From: Ovis canadensis
Taxonomy: Eukaryota; Chordata; Mammalia; Artiodactyla; Bovidae
NCBI RefSeq assembly: GCF_042477335.2
Contig: NC_091264.1
Span: 33,233,386-33,297,385, forward strand
Reading direction: 5' to 3'
DNA: 64,000 nucleotides
The notes under the pieces are model-generated. The model saw only the letters and a program-made list of their open reading frames with translations. It ran no database searches and had not been told where the DNA came from. This document shows positions 44,469 through 55,942 of this stretch, one piece after another; the stretch's first letter is position 1; every line of letters starts with the position of its first letter. The position numbers and the translations under genes were made by a program.

Positions 44469-44679
44469 CGGGGCTTCCCTGATGACTCAGAATCTGCCTG
44501 AGATGCAAGACAGATCACAGATTTAATCCCTGAGTTAGGAAGATTCCCCCGAGATGGAAATGGCAATGCACTCCAGTATTCTTCCCTGGGAAATTCCATG
44601 GACAGAGGAGCCTGGTGGGCTACAGTTTATGGGGTTGCAGAGTCAGACACGGCTGAGTGACTAACACTTTCACTTTCAC
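44469..44679 (+). mobile_element. Bov-tA SINE, sense
   Basis: 'gggcttccctgatgactcag' to 'gactaacactttcactttca'. A TSD 'aaaataagWgttt/a' type repeat surrounds it near 44457 and 44680. Confidence 0.9.
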
Positions 44680-44794
44680 AAAATAAGTTTAGGCTATTGT
44701 CTAAGATGAACATGCCATAAAACCCTGACATGTGTTGGTGACATCTAAGGCAGATCCAGAATGGGAGGGTGTAAGACTAAACTGAGAATAAGGG

Positions 44795-44957
44795 ACAATG
44801 AGTCTGGCCTCTGGTCTGTCACAGCCGCTGTTGAGTGACCTTGGGAAAGTCAGTTTCCCTCTCCAAGCCATCATTTTCCATCTGTAAAATGAGTGGATGT
44901 AGTCAATGGTCTTTAAGACCATCTTCTACTGTGACATTTTATGATTCCACATAATAT
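44795..44957 (+). repeat. MIR3-type SINE, sense
   Basis: 'gagtgaccttgggaaagtca', 'tccatctgtaaaatgagtgg' and 'tgacattttatgattcca' match the MIR3/MON1 form in order. Confidence 0.75.
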
Positions 44958-45824
44958 TTTAATCTTGAAAGAACAATTTATTTAAGTCACGATTTCTGAA
45001 ACTTTCCTTTTATAAATCTTTTTTCCCCCTATACTCACTGCTTAAGGAAATTTTATTTCACTTCAAATTTAGCGTTGTGGAAAGAGTCAGAAAAAGAACC
45101 TAAGTGTAGACAAGAAAAAAAAGAATTACAAATATTAATATTGAGCAATTACGGGGACATCTAGGCTGGTTCAGGACAGACATAAATGACCTTGTTTTAT
45201 TCTAAATTCAGCTCATTGGCTTATGATGAAAAGTGAAAGGCTATTATATGGACTTACTGGGCAAAACCAGATTTTATAAATAATTACCTGTCAGACTGTT
45301 CAAGATAGACAAACATACGCCAGACCAACAAAAACATAGACCTGTCATATTTCTGAGAGAAATGTACGTTGAGTCTTCCTTCTCTGGGACTATAAGGAGA
45401 TCAGGTAGAATAAAATGAAGGGGAAAAAACCTAAACCTTATATTTTCTGCCTTGTGCATACTTTAAAATGTATAATGTGGGAGAGGAGGAATTTTGATGT
45501 GAAAAATCAGCTCCTGAAGATTTTATACATCTATGAGCCTGGCACAGAAACCAAATACAATAAATGCTGTCATTGAAAAAAGTTAGGATGTTTACTGCAA
45601 GCTTATAATTTTCTGTGATTAGGGATGCCAAGAAAAATAAGAATGATGATAAAAAGAAAAGTTTAATCATTCATTTCACCAATCACAGATGGAACATCAA
45701 AACCCTTTGGCAATTTTTTGATATTATATATCTGTGTTTTGTTGTTGTTGTTCTTGACATGAAGATTTTTTCCAGAAGGACTAACACAGAACAGGTAAAT
45801 GATAGTTCACAAATGTGAATGAAA
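44958..45824. other. Unrecognised AT-rich sequence
   Basis: No repeat or exon recognised; short GTT run at 45740-45752. Confidence 0.38.
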
Positions 45825-46034
45825 AAGTGAAAGTGAAGTCGCTCAGTCGTGTCCGATTCTTTGCGAACTTACGGACTGTAGCCTATCAGGCTCCTCCATC
45901 CACGGGATTTTCCAGGCAAGAGTGCTGCAGTGGATTGCCATTTCCTTCTCCGGGGGATCTTCCCGACCCAGGAATTGAACCCGGCTCTCCTACATTGCAG
46001 GCAGACGCTTTACCGTCTGAGCCACCAGGGAAGC
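45825..46034 (-). mobile_element. Bov-tA SINE, antisense
   Basis: 'gtcgctcagtcgtgtccgat', 'gggatcttcccgacccagga' and 'gtctgagccaccagggaagc'. One of the least diverged SINEs here. Confidence 0.93.
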
Positions 46035-46812
46035 TATTGTGGCACAATCCCATTAGCTGGGTCTCACTGTGATCTGGTCATAGCAGGAAAATCCTTCATG
46101 CTTCTCATTTCTATTTTTATTAATTCTTGACAAAGGTTGTCTCAGTGCGTGTAGAAACTACAATAAAAGTAAAATTACGCAAAACTCATCAAGTATGAAA
46201 GAGATAACTTCTTTTGCAATTCAAGTTGAATCAAGATCTGTATATTACTTCTATATTCGAGTTTGTTTCCAAGAGTGACAGTTCCTCATTTGTTGGAGAG
46301 AGTATAGATGTCAGAAGGATGACTCAGCTGCTAGAGCAGGGAAGTGCCCAGCTCACACTCAGTCTAGGAAGAATAAGAGAGTGAGAAAACCGATCACTCA
46401 GCTGCCCTTCCACTGATTCTAACTGCTTGGCTTCTCAACGGGTATGGTGTGTGTGAGGGGTGGGCCTGGGGATCCAAGGGACAGGGAAAGGAGAGAAATG
46501 AAGATGGGAAGAGTTCTATGAGGGAAAAAACACACCACAGGCAGATACTTGGAAAGCTGGGCAGACGCCGTAAGAAGGACAGATGTACAATACGTGGGGT
46601 GAAGGGAAGAAAAGACAGGAACAGACAGTTCATCGGGCCTATTGGGTCTTTGATTAGTCTGAGTTCACAAGGTGGACAAGTATCTGTAAAATACATGAAG
46701 ATCTAGTCACCAAATGTCAGAAAGTAGAGTTGGTGGGACAGTGCAAAGGGAAATGTGACTGTCCTTTTAATTGTGTTTCCTTTGTCCCAAACCTGGATTA
46801 CAAAATGCATCA

Positions 46813-46851
46813 AATAAAACACAGACTAAACACTGAGAAAAAAAAAAAAAA
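46813..46851 (+). other. AATAAA followed by a 14-base A tract
   Basis: AATAAA at 46813-46818 precedes an A run (about 46838-46851) by some 19 bases, the spacing of a natural poly(A) site. Because the A tract is in the DNA, it could be the end of a processed retrocopy. No parent gene or TSD recognised upstream. Confidence 0.35.
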
Positions 46852-47064
46852 GACCCTGCTTTTAAGTTATGTGAGCTGAGAGCAGCTCTATTCCAAATTC
46901 AAATTGAAAAATAGCATTCTTGTCCACCTACACACCACCCTGAACATCCTGCCATTAATTGGCTAAATGGCCCATCCAGTAAACAAGACTAAGCGTTGAG
47001 GGGGTTGGAGAAGGGCTGGAGTCAGTCAGTTGATAGTCACAACAAACCAACCCACTCCCAAGGC

Positions 47065-47205
47065 TGTGGAGAGGGTAAACTTGTATTTTATTTTGCCCAA
47101 GGAGGGGAACAGAAATCACCTTAATATAACATTGCCTTTCCTGTTGCCGCAGTCGCAGTCACATCAGCAGGCCAGAAAAGCCATCCCATTCCTGCGGTAG
47201 GCACT
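47065..47205 (-). other. Candidate 3'-terminal exon, minus strand
   Basis: On the minus strand a T/C-rich tract ending in 'ttcttctttgacag' (acceptor AG at 47207-47206) precedes a stretch with AATAAA at 47092-47087. One frame reads 13 residues to a TGA, with more open sequence after it. I do not recognise the protein and see no matching upstream exon. It could equally be chance. Confidence 0.2.
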
Positions 47206-49933
47206 CTGTCAAAGAAGAAGAAATCTGCAGTGAATTATCACATCAAGTCAAACCAGGAAAGGGGGCAAAAGAGCAGGCAGCACTTTCTTCCTGTTTTGGG
47301 GCTTGGCTGGCTACAATCTAGTAGGGTGCTTCATCTGAACACTGCTGGTGGCCAAGCATTAGCAACTGCTCTGTTAAAAAGTCAGTGTGGTTAACAAGTG
47401 GTTAGTGATTCTATTTCGGGGGAGTGGGAGAAATGTAAAATAAGACATCCCATTTTGTTAATTGATTGGGCTTGGTTAGGCCAAAGACATGTTGTGTTGA
47501 ATCTGTTTGTCCTTTAGAAACATGTGTTCTCTATTGGACATGCCCAAGAATCACTTCTAACTAAGTATCTTAATAGTCTATAAATTACTGACTCATTATA
47601 TCCTTCCCAGGCCTAATTTATAGTCTCAGTAAAAAGCTATGGAAACAGATAGTAATAGAGGAACCCCTTACCCAATATGGTGCTAAGGAGTTCTGTACAT
47701 TATAGGCATTATAGAAAATTTGAATCTTACATAATTTTATTATGCATATATATATATAGATAGATACTCATGATGGGATAAAAATATACCCATAAAAGAA
47801 AAATGTAATAATTTTTGTAATTGTAATAATGCAATATATTCCAGTAAAGAAAGTAACACAGCATAATAATATAATATACTCCATAAAGAAAGCAACATTT
47901 CACCTCAAGAGATATATTTTGTATTTCAGAACTGGAAGAATCGGGCCATACAGGGCCTTTCACAATGAGACATACAGTGAAGCAGAACTGAAATCCAGGA
48001 TTTAGGAATAAAATTCCTCTCTTCACCACCATAGTTTTCATTAGTTAAACTTGGACCAGCCACCTTCAGAGAATTTGTAACCTTCAATTAGATGAAAATT
48101 TTCTATAATTTATTTTCAGAAAAATGGAAAAAAGACAAATCCTCATAACATCATGAATTTTTTGTTCTTTTAAGCTAATAATTCTGGGGTTATTCTGGAG
48201 TATATAAACTTTCAGTCCAATAAATTTACCTTCAGCAGCCATCTTACAGGAAATACAGAATAAGCTTTTATGATTAAGATAATGTTAGGAATGTGCAGAA
48301 GAGTTTAATTCTAAAAAATGATTATTTTTAATTATACAGAAAAAAAAAGAAAGGTAAAACCCAAGTTTTTGACAAAGACTTCTACCAACATGAGGTGAAA
48401 CAAAAACGGTTTTCTGAATAACTTTCTCTTAATCATAAAATTCAATTAGCTTCAAAACCTTCCCTCCAAATCTCCTGCTTATATAGGATTTACTATGGTT
48501 GTCAGGCTTGGAAGCCCTGGTTGAAATTTCATTAGTGGGCTGTTACACAGTTCACTCTGGATCAGCGTATCAAGGATGAGAAAACAGATCCCATAGAATC
48601 CTTCTTTGGGGCTCGCTCTGTGAGCTCCATCTTACCACCGGGCTCTCTGCGTCATAGGGCGCTTTGGGACTGAAGCACACGTGCAAACAAAGGCTAGGAA
48701 ATTCTAACTCGAGCTCCTAAGACCATGCACGGGAGAACAGTGGAAAATGAGCTCCTTGGAGAGCCACAAATAACTTGCAGGAACGGATAGGGTGTCTTCC
48801 CACAACCACAGGCAGGGGAGCCTCAGGCCCTGAAATAGCCCCTTCCACCACGGCCGCCTTTGAGAGGCTCACACCAAAGTAATACTTTCTGCTTCTTACC
48901 CTTGATATTTCACGTTTTACAACCACTGTGACAACCTTCAACATAACATAATATTTAAAGCCCAGGGATGGTTTACATGGAGATAAACAGACCTGGGAGT
49001 AAAGCTGGATTCCTCGTCAACATAAATGGTTGAGGTGAGCCTTGCTTGAAAAAGTAATCTTGGCTCAGGAGAAGACCAAGTTTTGGCTGAGCCCACCTGA
49101 GAAATTACCAAGTTTAATCTTTCCAGGGTGGGTGATATGAAATGGTTTACTCCAGTGTTGAAAAGTTCTCTTTTCACCTTCATAGGTGAGTTGATTAATG
49201 CTGTTTGCAAACAACTAAAAGATGACAGGCTTACTGAATAACAGAGGCCCTCAAGTTTAATAAGAAAACCAAAGTTTAGAGCTGACCTGGATTTCTGGAA
49301 TAAGTTCTTCCTATTCTAATTCTAAAATAAAGAAGGAACAAACAAGCATGTGTAATTAGTGAAGAGCAATTTCAGCAAACCAATCCCCTAGGGTCCTCCA
49401 CCCTGAGTCACTGCTTTTTCCTTTTGATGTATAAAGGATGTATGTTGTCTGTCTGTGTAGGGCAATTATGGGAATGTCCCAAATTTGGCATCCCTTCCAG
49501 AGTAAGCAACTTGAAAGGAAGATGGATGGAGACAACTCATCTTTGTGTCAACTGTGAATTTCTCTCTATTTGTGCTGCGAACGCTGAAACTAAATTTAAA
49601 CATTGCTTGGTGTGAGGGCCTTCCAGAGGCCGCATTCTCATGAAACACTCTGCGTCCCACTCACTCTCTATTGTTAGATATTGTGAACAATTCACAGACA
49701 CTCTTCGTAAAACCCAGACCTTGAGCAGAAAAAGCCAGGACCTCCCCAACTACTGAAAAGTATAAATTAATTAATAGCACAGACTCCCTCTCCTCAAACC
49801 AGCTCTGACTTGCTATATACCACTTAAGCTTCATTTCTGATTTTAGAGTTCTGTTCTCAACTATTATTTACTTCCATGTAAATGTATTGAAAAGTTCAGG
49901 TATTTTAGTATCTCTCAAAGTACCAGCAAAGAA

Positions 49934-49970
49934 TATATGTATACATATATGTGTGTGTGTGTATGTATGT
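49934..49970. repeat. TA/TG microsatellite
   Basis: Mixed (TA)/(TG)n run directly before a Bov-tA; a (TA)n run follows the SINE at 50169-50185, so the SINE sits inside an alternating tract. Confidence 0.9.
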
Positions 49971-50169
49971 GGCCTCCTTGGTGGCTCAGATGGGGTCTGC
50001 TGGCAATGCAGGAGACCCCGGGTTCAATCCAGGAAGACCCCCTGCAGAAGGGAATAGCAACCCCCTCCAGTATCTTGCCTGGAGAATTCCATGGACAGGA
50101 GCCTGGCAGGCTACAGTCCATGGGGACACAAAGAGCTGGACACGATGGAGCGGTTTAACACTTTCACAC
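49971..50169 (+). mobile_element. Bov-tA SINE, sense
   Basis: 'ggcctccttggtggctcaga', 'gaccccgggttcaatccagg' and 'gagcggtttaacactttcac'. Small deletions in the tRNA-like head. Confidence 0.92.
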
Positions 50170-50185
50170 ATATATATATATATAT

Positions 50186-50784
50186 TTTATGTATTTTAAT
50201 TTTTTTAAGGACCAATTGTAGTTCTTAAGTCTTTTTTCCTAAAATTGGGTATCACGTTAGTCCCCCATTTTTGACACTCTTTTTTATTGATTCAGCTCCA
50301 AATTATGACCTGTTACTGGAAGCTCAATCTACCTGGATAAGCAGACACAGATTCTACCTGCTGCACTGGACACTGGTGGGGTATTAACTCATAAGTGTGT
50401 ACCTTTAATATAGGAATTTAAAAAGTCTGTGTGCGCAGGGGCAATGAACAAACTAGGGAAAGCATTTAAATCCCAAACTGGTTTACTTTTGCTTATATGG
50501 TTCATCATAATTGCACATTTTAAGGAATACAAATTAACATTAAAAAGGAAAAGGTTAATAAATATCTTAAACAAAAAGAAGATAAATATGCTACAAAGCA
50601 TACCCTGCAGTTCCAAGTTGAATATGAGTGTATCTGTGTTGTTTGTGCCAGTAGTCTGATTAGTAAGACTTTAATTACAGATAAAACTATCCCCTTCAGT
50701 TCAGACCTACACTTTATTCTCACTACTACACTTCCTGATTTATTCTGCTTTTTAAAGTAAAATAAAACAAGAATTTCATTGTAG
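50186..50784. other. Unrecognised AT-rich sequence
   Basis: No gene or recognised repeat; frames of 75-76 codons on both strands overlap and are AT-biased. Confidence 0.38.
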
Positions 50785-52970
50785 GGACAAGCATCAGCAA
50801 GACGGCAAACTAGGAGGTCCCAAAGCTTGTCTCCCCAACAAAACAATAAACAACTACAAACAGTCAAAAAATAGCTCTGAATTACAACAAAAAAAGTATG
50901 ACTATACAGAAAAGTGTAGGAAGCATTTTATTTGCATTATTCACCCATCCCAGTCCAGAGGAGCTCAGTACAAAGAGTGACCCACCTTGGAGGGATATCA
51001 TCCCAGAGGACAAGGAAAGCAGGAGATTCCCTGCAAACTTCCCTTCCCCAATGCTGTGGATGTTTGCAGTGTTTGCTACCAAGCACCCCCACAGTCTTTA
51101 CCAACAAAGAACCCAGTCATTGAGCTGCATGGAGTCCCCACTGCTGTGTTTCCTTATTGGGGCTGGAGCTGTCTCTGCGGTGAGACTTGCTCCCCTGTGC
51201 CTCACTCTCTGGGACCATGATGCCATAGCATCTCACCGTTGATGGGAGTGAAGCTACTGCTGCTCTCTGTACCCTGCCTCCAGGGTTCTGCAGCTACTAT
51301 CAGCGGGGCCCAGATGCTGCTTTCTGTTCCGCTCCTGGGTCCTAAGTCATGGCATTGCTTGCCATCACTGGGCTACACTGATACAGCTCTGCGTTCTACC
51401 CTTTGGGTCCTGAGTCATGGCTTTGACCTGGCATTGCTGAGGCTAAGCTGCGGCTGCTCCATACCCTGTGCCCTGGAGCCAGAGGCAGGACTGGGACCCA
51501 CCATCCCCAGGGTGTGCCATTGCTGCCACCCCACAGTTTGTGCCACTACTGTATCTCCCCATCCTGGGGCCACAAATCGCTGTGGTGAGTCCCAAGGACT
51601 CAGACCCTGGCTCCGCGGAAGATGTGCACATGCCTACCCTCAGGCACTGGTACTAGCATCACTGCAACGGCACTGGGGCACCAGGACCAAGGAACTGCCC
51701 CGTGCGCCTGATGCCAAAACCCCGGCTCCACTGCCACCGAGTGCCAGTGTGCTAAATCTGGTGCCAAGAAGGATCCCTTTGGCTAGAAATTCCTCCCACA
51801 GGCAAAAAAAGAAGACCCCCAGCAGCCTCTGTCACTGAGGACCCCAACAGCTGTAGATTCCACTGCCACTGGCAGGACCTCTGTGGTCTGGGCCACTGAA
51901 GAGCCCTGCAGTCTTTGCCAAAGTTGACCTCAGCTGCTGATGGAGCTGCCTGGAGACTGTGCCACTGTGCTTTCCCCAGCATCAGAGCTGCTGAATTCCA
52001 TCCAGCCAGAGATCTCACAGACACTTTCAGGTGAAAATCCTTCTCTTCCAGAGTCAGTCTGAAAAGGCAGAAAGAGATGACTGCCCCCTCAAATGCGCAA
52101 ACATCAATGCAAAGCTACTAGAAACTGGAAAAAGCAAGGAACTGTATCACCACCAAAGGAGCTCAGTACTTTTCCTGTGAGTAAGACCAAAGAAACAGGC
52201 ATCTGTGAGTTACTTGGAAAAGAACTCAAAATGATTATCTTAAGAAAGCACAGTAAGATTTGTCTGTCAGAAAGCTGACAGACTGACTTGTCTGAGTTAG
52301 TGAACTCAAGAAAACAATGCATGAGCAAAATGAGAAGTTCAGTAATGAGACAGAAATCATAAAGAGTGAAACGAAAATTCTGGAGCTGAAGGGTGAAAAA
52401 TGCAAGAGAGAGCTTCAAAAACAGACTCAATCAAACAGAAGAAAGAATGTGCCAACTTGAAGAGACATTTTTTGATATCCATTAAGAGGAGAAAAGAAAT
52501 AAGAATGAAAAAAGGGTGATAAAAGTCTATGTAAATTAGTGGATATCATTTAAGTGAAACAATATAGTCAGCTCTCATATGTTAGTCACAAAACAAGGTT
52601 TAACAAACTTAAGAACACTGAAATCCTATCAAGCATATTTCCCAAACACAATGAAACTAGAAATCAATGATAGGAGGAAAGCTCGAAAATTCACAAATAT
52701 GTAGAAATTAAAAAAACCCACCTGCATGGATAAACAATGGGTCAACAAAAAAGTCAAAAGGGAAATATAAAAATTTCAAGAGAAACAACAACAAAAAAAC
52801 CCCTACAACATACCAAAACTTGTGGGCTGCAGCAGAAGAACTTCTAAGAGGCGAGTTTATAGTGATAAATGCCTACATTAAGACAACAGGAAGATTTTAA
52901 ATAAACCTAGCCTGATATGTTATATAACCTTATATGTTTCAATTACCCCTCAATAAAGCTGGAAAAAAAT
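50785..52970 (+). mobile_element. L1M LINE: 5' UTR, ORF1 region and 3' end, most of ORF2 missing
   Basis: 'gacggcaaactaggaggtcc' (50800) resembles an L1 5' UTR start. A GC-rich UTR follows (51100-51900), then ORF1-like words such as 'aagagagagcttcaaaaaca' (52404) and 'agaagaaagaatgtgccaac' (52438). ORF2 words appear only briefly ('aaatcaatgataggagga', 52662), then a 3' end with 'caataaagctgg' (52951). The 199-codon frame at 51239-51838 lies in the UTR-like part and has no known domain. Confidence 0.65.
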
Positions 52971-53816
52971 GGGGAAGAAATCTCATTATAGCAGGCCTCA
53001 AATTCACTTTTAAATACTTCATTTCTCAAAGGTCTAAGACAGAAGATTTTTGTTCTATTATCTGAATTCTTATAAATTTGCAGAATCTGATTTCAGCAAC
53101 TCTTTATTGAGTTCCAACTCTGTGTAAGCCACTATGTGGTACAGAGGACTCGAAGATGAGTGACACAGTCCTGCAGCCACTAGAGCTTCCAGCTGAATGT
53201 TAACGGTTTAACCACCACAAGTAAAATGCATTGAGGGGTCATTCTCAAGAGTGGGGAAAATAAATAAGGCAGGCTTTGTGCTTGCTCGTCTACTTTTAAT
53301 CACAATATTTAATTTCAGATACAAGGCATGAGATTTGTATATTTCTTAAAGTGGGGGTGGGCAAATATTAAAAAAATACTGTACTTTTAAAAATTGGCTT
53401 ATGAAGTATTCAATAATTTCATGTCCATGTCTAATTTAGCATTACCACAACTATTAAAAAGAAAGGTCTTATTATTCTCCTTTTTAAAGTGATATGACTA
53501 GGATTCAAAATCCAAGACCTGTATTCTTTTCATTATACCATTATCTTATACTAAACAAAAGAAAACAACTCCTCCCCTCCAAATCTAGCTTAATTTATTC
53601 CATCTAGATTACTGTAGACATATCTATTCTTCTAGTCCTAACAAACTCAAGTCTTGCTAAAGGTCACTTAAATTAAAACTGTACTTCAAAGATTTAAACT
53701 AGATTAGCTTGGCACAATCCTTGGAGTGCAGAGATGGGACCTGAATCTAAATCGTCTTCAGTTTGGAGGCACTCTCAACTAGTGCTTATTTTCCAGACTA
53801 ATTTAAAGGTTAGTAT
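52971..53816. other. Mostly unrecognised AT-rich sequence
   Basis: Apart from an L2 piece at 53090-53240 nothing is recognised; no exon supported. Confidence 0.38.
53090..53240 (-). repeat. L2 3' fragment, antisense
   Basis: 'tttattgagttccaactctg', 'tggtacagaggactcgaaga' and 'tgacacagtcctgcagcc' fit antisense L2. Confidence 0.6.
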
Positions 53817-53845
53817 ATAATAATAATAATAATAAAAATAAAACA
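53817..53845. repeat. (AAT)n microsatellite
   Basis: Six or more AAT/TAA triplets with an A-rich end. Confidence 0.92.
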
Positions 53846-54222
53846 CTGTACATCCAAATAACTTGGGGGAGCTTTACAAAAATAACAGATACTCTGGCTT
53901 CACTTCTTTAAAGTCTATTGGTCTGAGTGGAGTTAGGGTTTGGAATGTTTTAAAAGCAATCCAGGGACTTTCCTGGTGGTCCAGTGGTTAAGAATCCACC
54001 TAGCGATGCAGGGGACGTGGGTTCAATCCCTGGTGGAGGAACAAAGATCCCACACGCCCTGGTGCAACCAAGGCCACAGGCAGCTACGGAGCCTATATAC
54101 CACAACAAAAGATCCCACATGCCGCAACTAAGACCTGAGGCAACCAAGTAGATAAATACATTTTGAAAAAAATTCTTCACTTTGACCTGGATGCACAATG
54201 AGGGCTGAGAACGACAGTGGAG
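53845..54222 (+). mobile_element. MER5A hAT-Charlie DNA transposon relic, split by a SINE
   Basis: Left part: 'cttgggggagctttacaaaa' (53862) and 'ttggaatgttttaaaagcaa' (53939). Right part after the SINE: 'gatgcacaatgagggctgag' (54190). Together they give the non-autonomous MER5A layout with its inverted ends. Confidence 0.72.
53963..54173 (+). mobile_element. CHR-2-type SINE, sense
   Basis: 'ctttcctggtggtccagtgg', 'gcaggggacgtgggttcaat', 'cctatataccacaacaaaag' and 'ccgcaactaagacctgaggc' with an A-rich tail. Confidence 0.9.
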
Positions 54223-54376
54223 TAGGTGAGCGCGCCATGAACAGGACTCCAAAATGCTTTTGTCAACAAATACAGAACTCTTTCAGTCTGTCACGATTAC
54301 ACATTAGACAGTATTTCATAATGGGAATCCTAATCTTAGCATTTAATATAGAAGAAATAGAAACTAAGGTTTTCAA

Positions 54377-54570
54377 CTGCTACATTTAAAACGGATAACC
54401 AACACGGACCTACTGTATAGCACAGGGAACTCTGGACGGGAGGGGAGTTTGGAGGAGAATGGATCAAATATACATGTGGCTGAGTCCCTTCACTGTTCAC
54501 CTGAAACTATCACAACCTTGTTTGTTAATCAATTATACCGCAATACAAAATAAAATGTTTTTAAAATTCC
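54377..54570 (+). mobile_element. L1 3' UTR, sense, strongly 5'-truncated
   Basis: 'cggacctactgtatagcaca', 'ggagaatggatcaaatatac', 'cactgttcacctgaaactat' and 'aatcaattataccgcaatac' with AAAATAAA end are the ruminant L1 3' end. A TSD 'ggttttca' brackets it (54369-54376 and 54571-54578). Confidence 0.9.
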
Positions 54571-55728
54571 GGTTTTCAGACGTGCCTTTTATGAAGATAG
54601 CAGACAGACTACCTGCGGCCCTCTCACTTCTGACTGTGGGCCACGTGCAGACCAGTCATTGTTCTCCCTCCCAGGAGCCGGGATGCTGCTGTGAGGGAGC
54701 GCAGCCCTGCAGCCCGCCACACCACGTTTAATTCCATAATGGCAGAGGGATTTGGAAACTAAGCCTACTAAACCACGTTGAACAAATCTTTTGCTTACAT
54801 CTAAAATCAAGGAACAATAAAACTTTGGAATTGCAAAGTGTCTTTGAGAACTCCTCTAGTCCAGTTCCTAATCTAACTAAAAAACTACTGCCCAGAGAGA
54901 GACACACAGATCTGTGGTCACGGGGCAGACAACCTAGGATGGTTCTCATTCTGCCCAAAGCTGTATGTTCAGCTTTTCTGACCTTAATGGGGAAAACAGA
55001 TGTCAGGGGAAAAATTGTTTTTCCAGATAAAGAATCCTTGGGAGCAGAACAAAAGTGAAGGGGCTGGAGGGAGGGAAGGACTTCATTGTCCAAAACAGGA
55101 CAGCTGAGTAGTTAGAACAATACACGCCATGATGAGCTTTTAGTTCTATGCCTGCCTCTTCGGCTATCTGATTAGCTCTCCCTTGGAAAATCACTTAATA
55201 TCCCCGAGTGCCCCAGTACTAGTTTTGAAAAAGAGACTAACTCTCAAAGTAATTAAGATCAACCTGGCTGAAAAGTTCTGTGGCAAAAGCACACACCTTT
55301 AGAAGCTTCACGGGAATGACGCACCATTTATTTGCGCTCAAGTCTTTCTAATAAGTCTGTGCTCAGTGTCTGATTTAGGGTCAAGCATACAATGTGGCCT
55401 GCCTGGGTCGGTTTGGAGTTGGCCAATTTGGGCTAAATCCAGGAGAGAAAGGACAATAAAAAGATTTGGAGCCTACATTCACCCTTTCCCAAACTACTGT
55501 TAACTCCCAATTAACTAAATGTAGGGTAGACTCTGCATTTTGGATGATTTGCGGGCCACAGGAGCCACCCTGGTTACTGAGGGCCTGGTGGTTTCTTAAG
55601 AGCTCTCTTCTGCTCCATGGGGATGCAGAGGGTACCGAGGGCAGAGGTTCTATGACTACTGGCTTGGCTTTGCTGGAGGATGTGGTGGGGGAGGCAGTGG
55701 GGTGAACTGAAAGCAACAGGCTTTCCCC
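54571..55728. other. Mostly unrecognised, with MIR-family relics
   Basis: A MIR3-like piece lies at 54800-54960 and a weak sense MIR may lie at 55130-55215. Frames up to 121 codons on the minus strand (55093-54728) have no known domain. Confidence 0.35.
54800..54960 (-). repeat. MIR3-like SINE, antisense
   Basis: 'cctctagtccagttcctaat' and 'ctactgcccagagagagaca' resemble the antisense MIR3/MON1 core; diverged. Confidence 0.5.
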
Positions 55729-55930
55729 GCATGCCTGCTAAGTTGTTTCAGTAGTGTCTGACTCTCTATGATTGGGCTCCTCTGTCCATGGGATTCTCCA
55801 GGCAAGGATACTGGAGTGGGTTGCCATTTCCTCCTCCAGGGGATCTTCCCCACCCAGGGATCGAACCTGTGTCTCCTGAGGCTCCTGCATTACAGGTGGA
55901 TTCTTTATTACTCAACCACCAGGGAAGCCC
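55729..55930 (-). mobile_element. Bov-tA SINE, antisense
   Basis: 'gtttcagtagtgtctgactc' to 'ctcaaccaccagggaagccc'. A 12-bp TSD 'acaggctttccc' is present at about 55716-55727 and 55931-55942. The Bov-A part lacks a few bases. Confidence 0.93.
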
Positions 55931-55942
55931 ACAGGCTTTCCC

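Larger units (their letters stand above)
46035..49936. other. 3.9-kb stretch without recognised SINE or LINE
   Basis: The longest gap between recognised repeats. It holds a candidate retrocopy end (46813-46851), a candidate minus-strand terminal exon (47065-47205) and a short TA run (47746-47759). GC-richer patches lie at 46440-46680 and 48590-48860. No reading frame above 104 codons and none with a known domain. Confidence 0.4.

Noticed and set aside
51239..51838. 199-codon plus-strand open frame, the longest in the window
   Set aside because: It lies in what looks like an L1 5' UTR, is Pro/Ser/Cys-rich and has no known domain.
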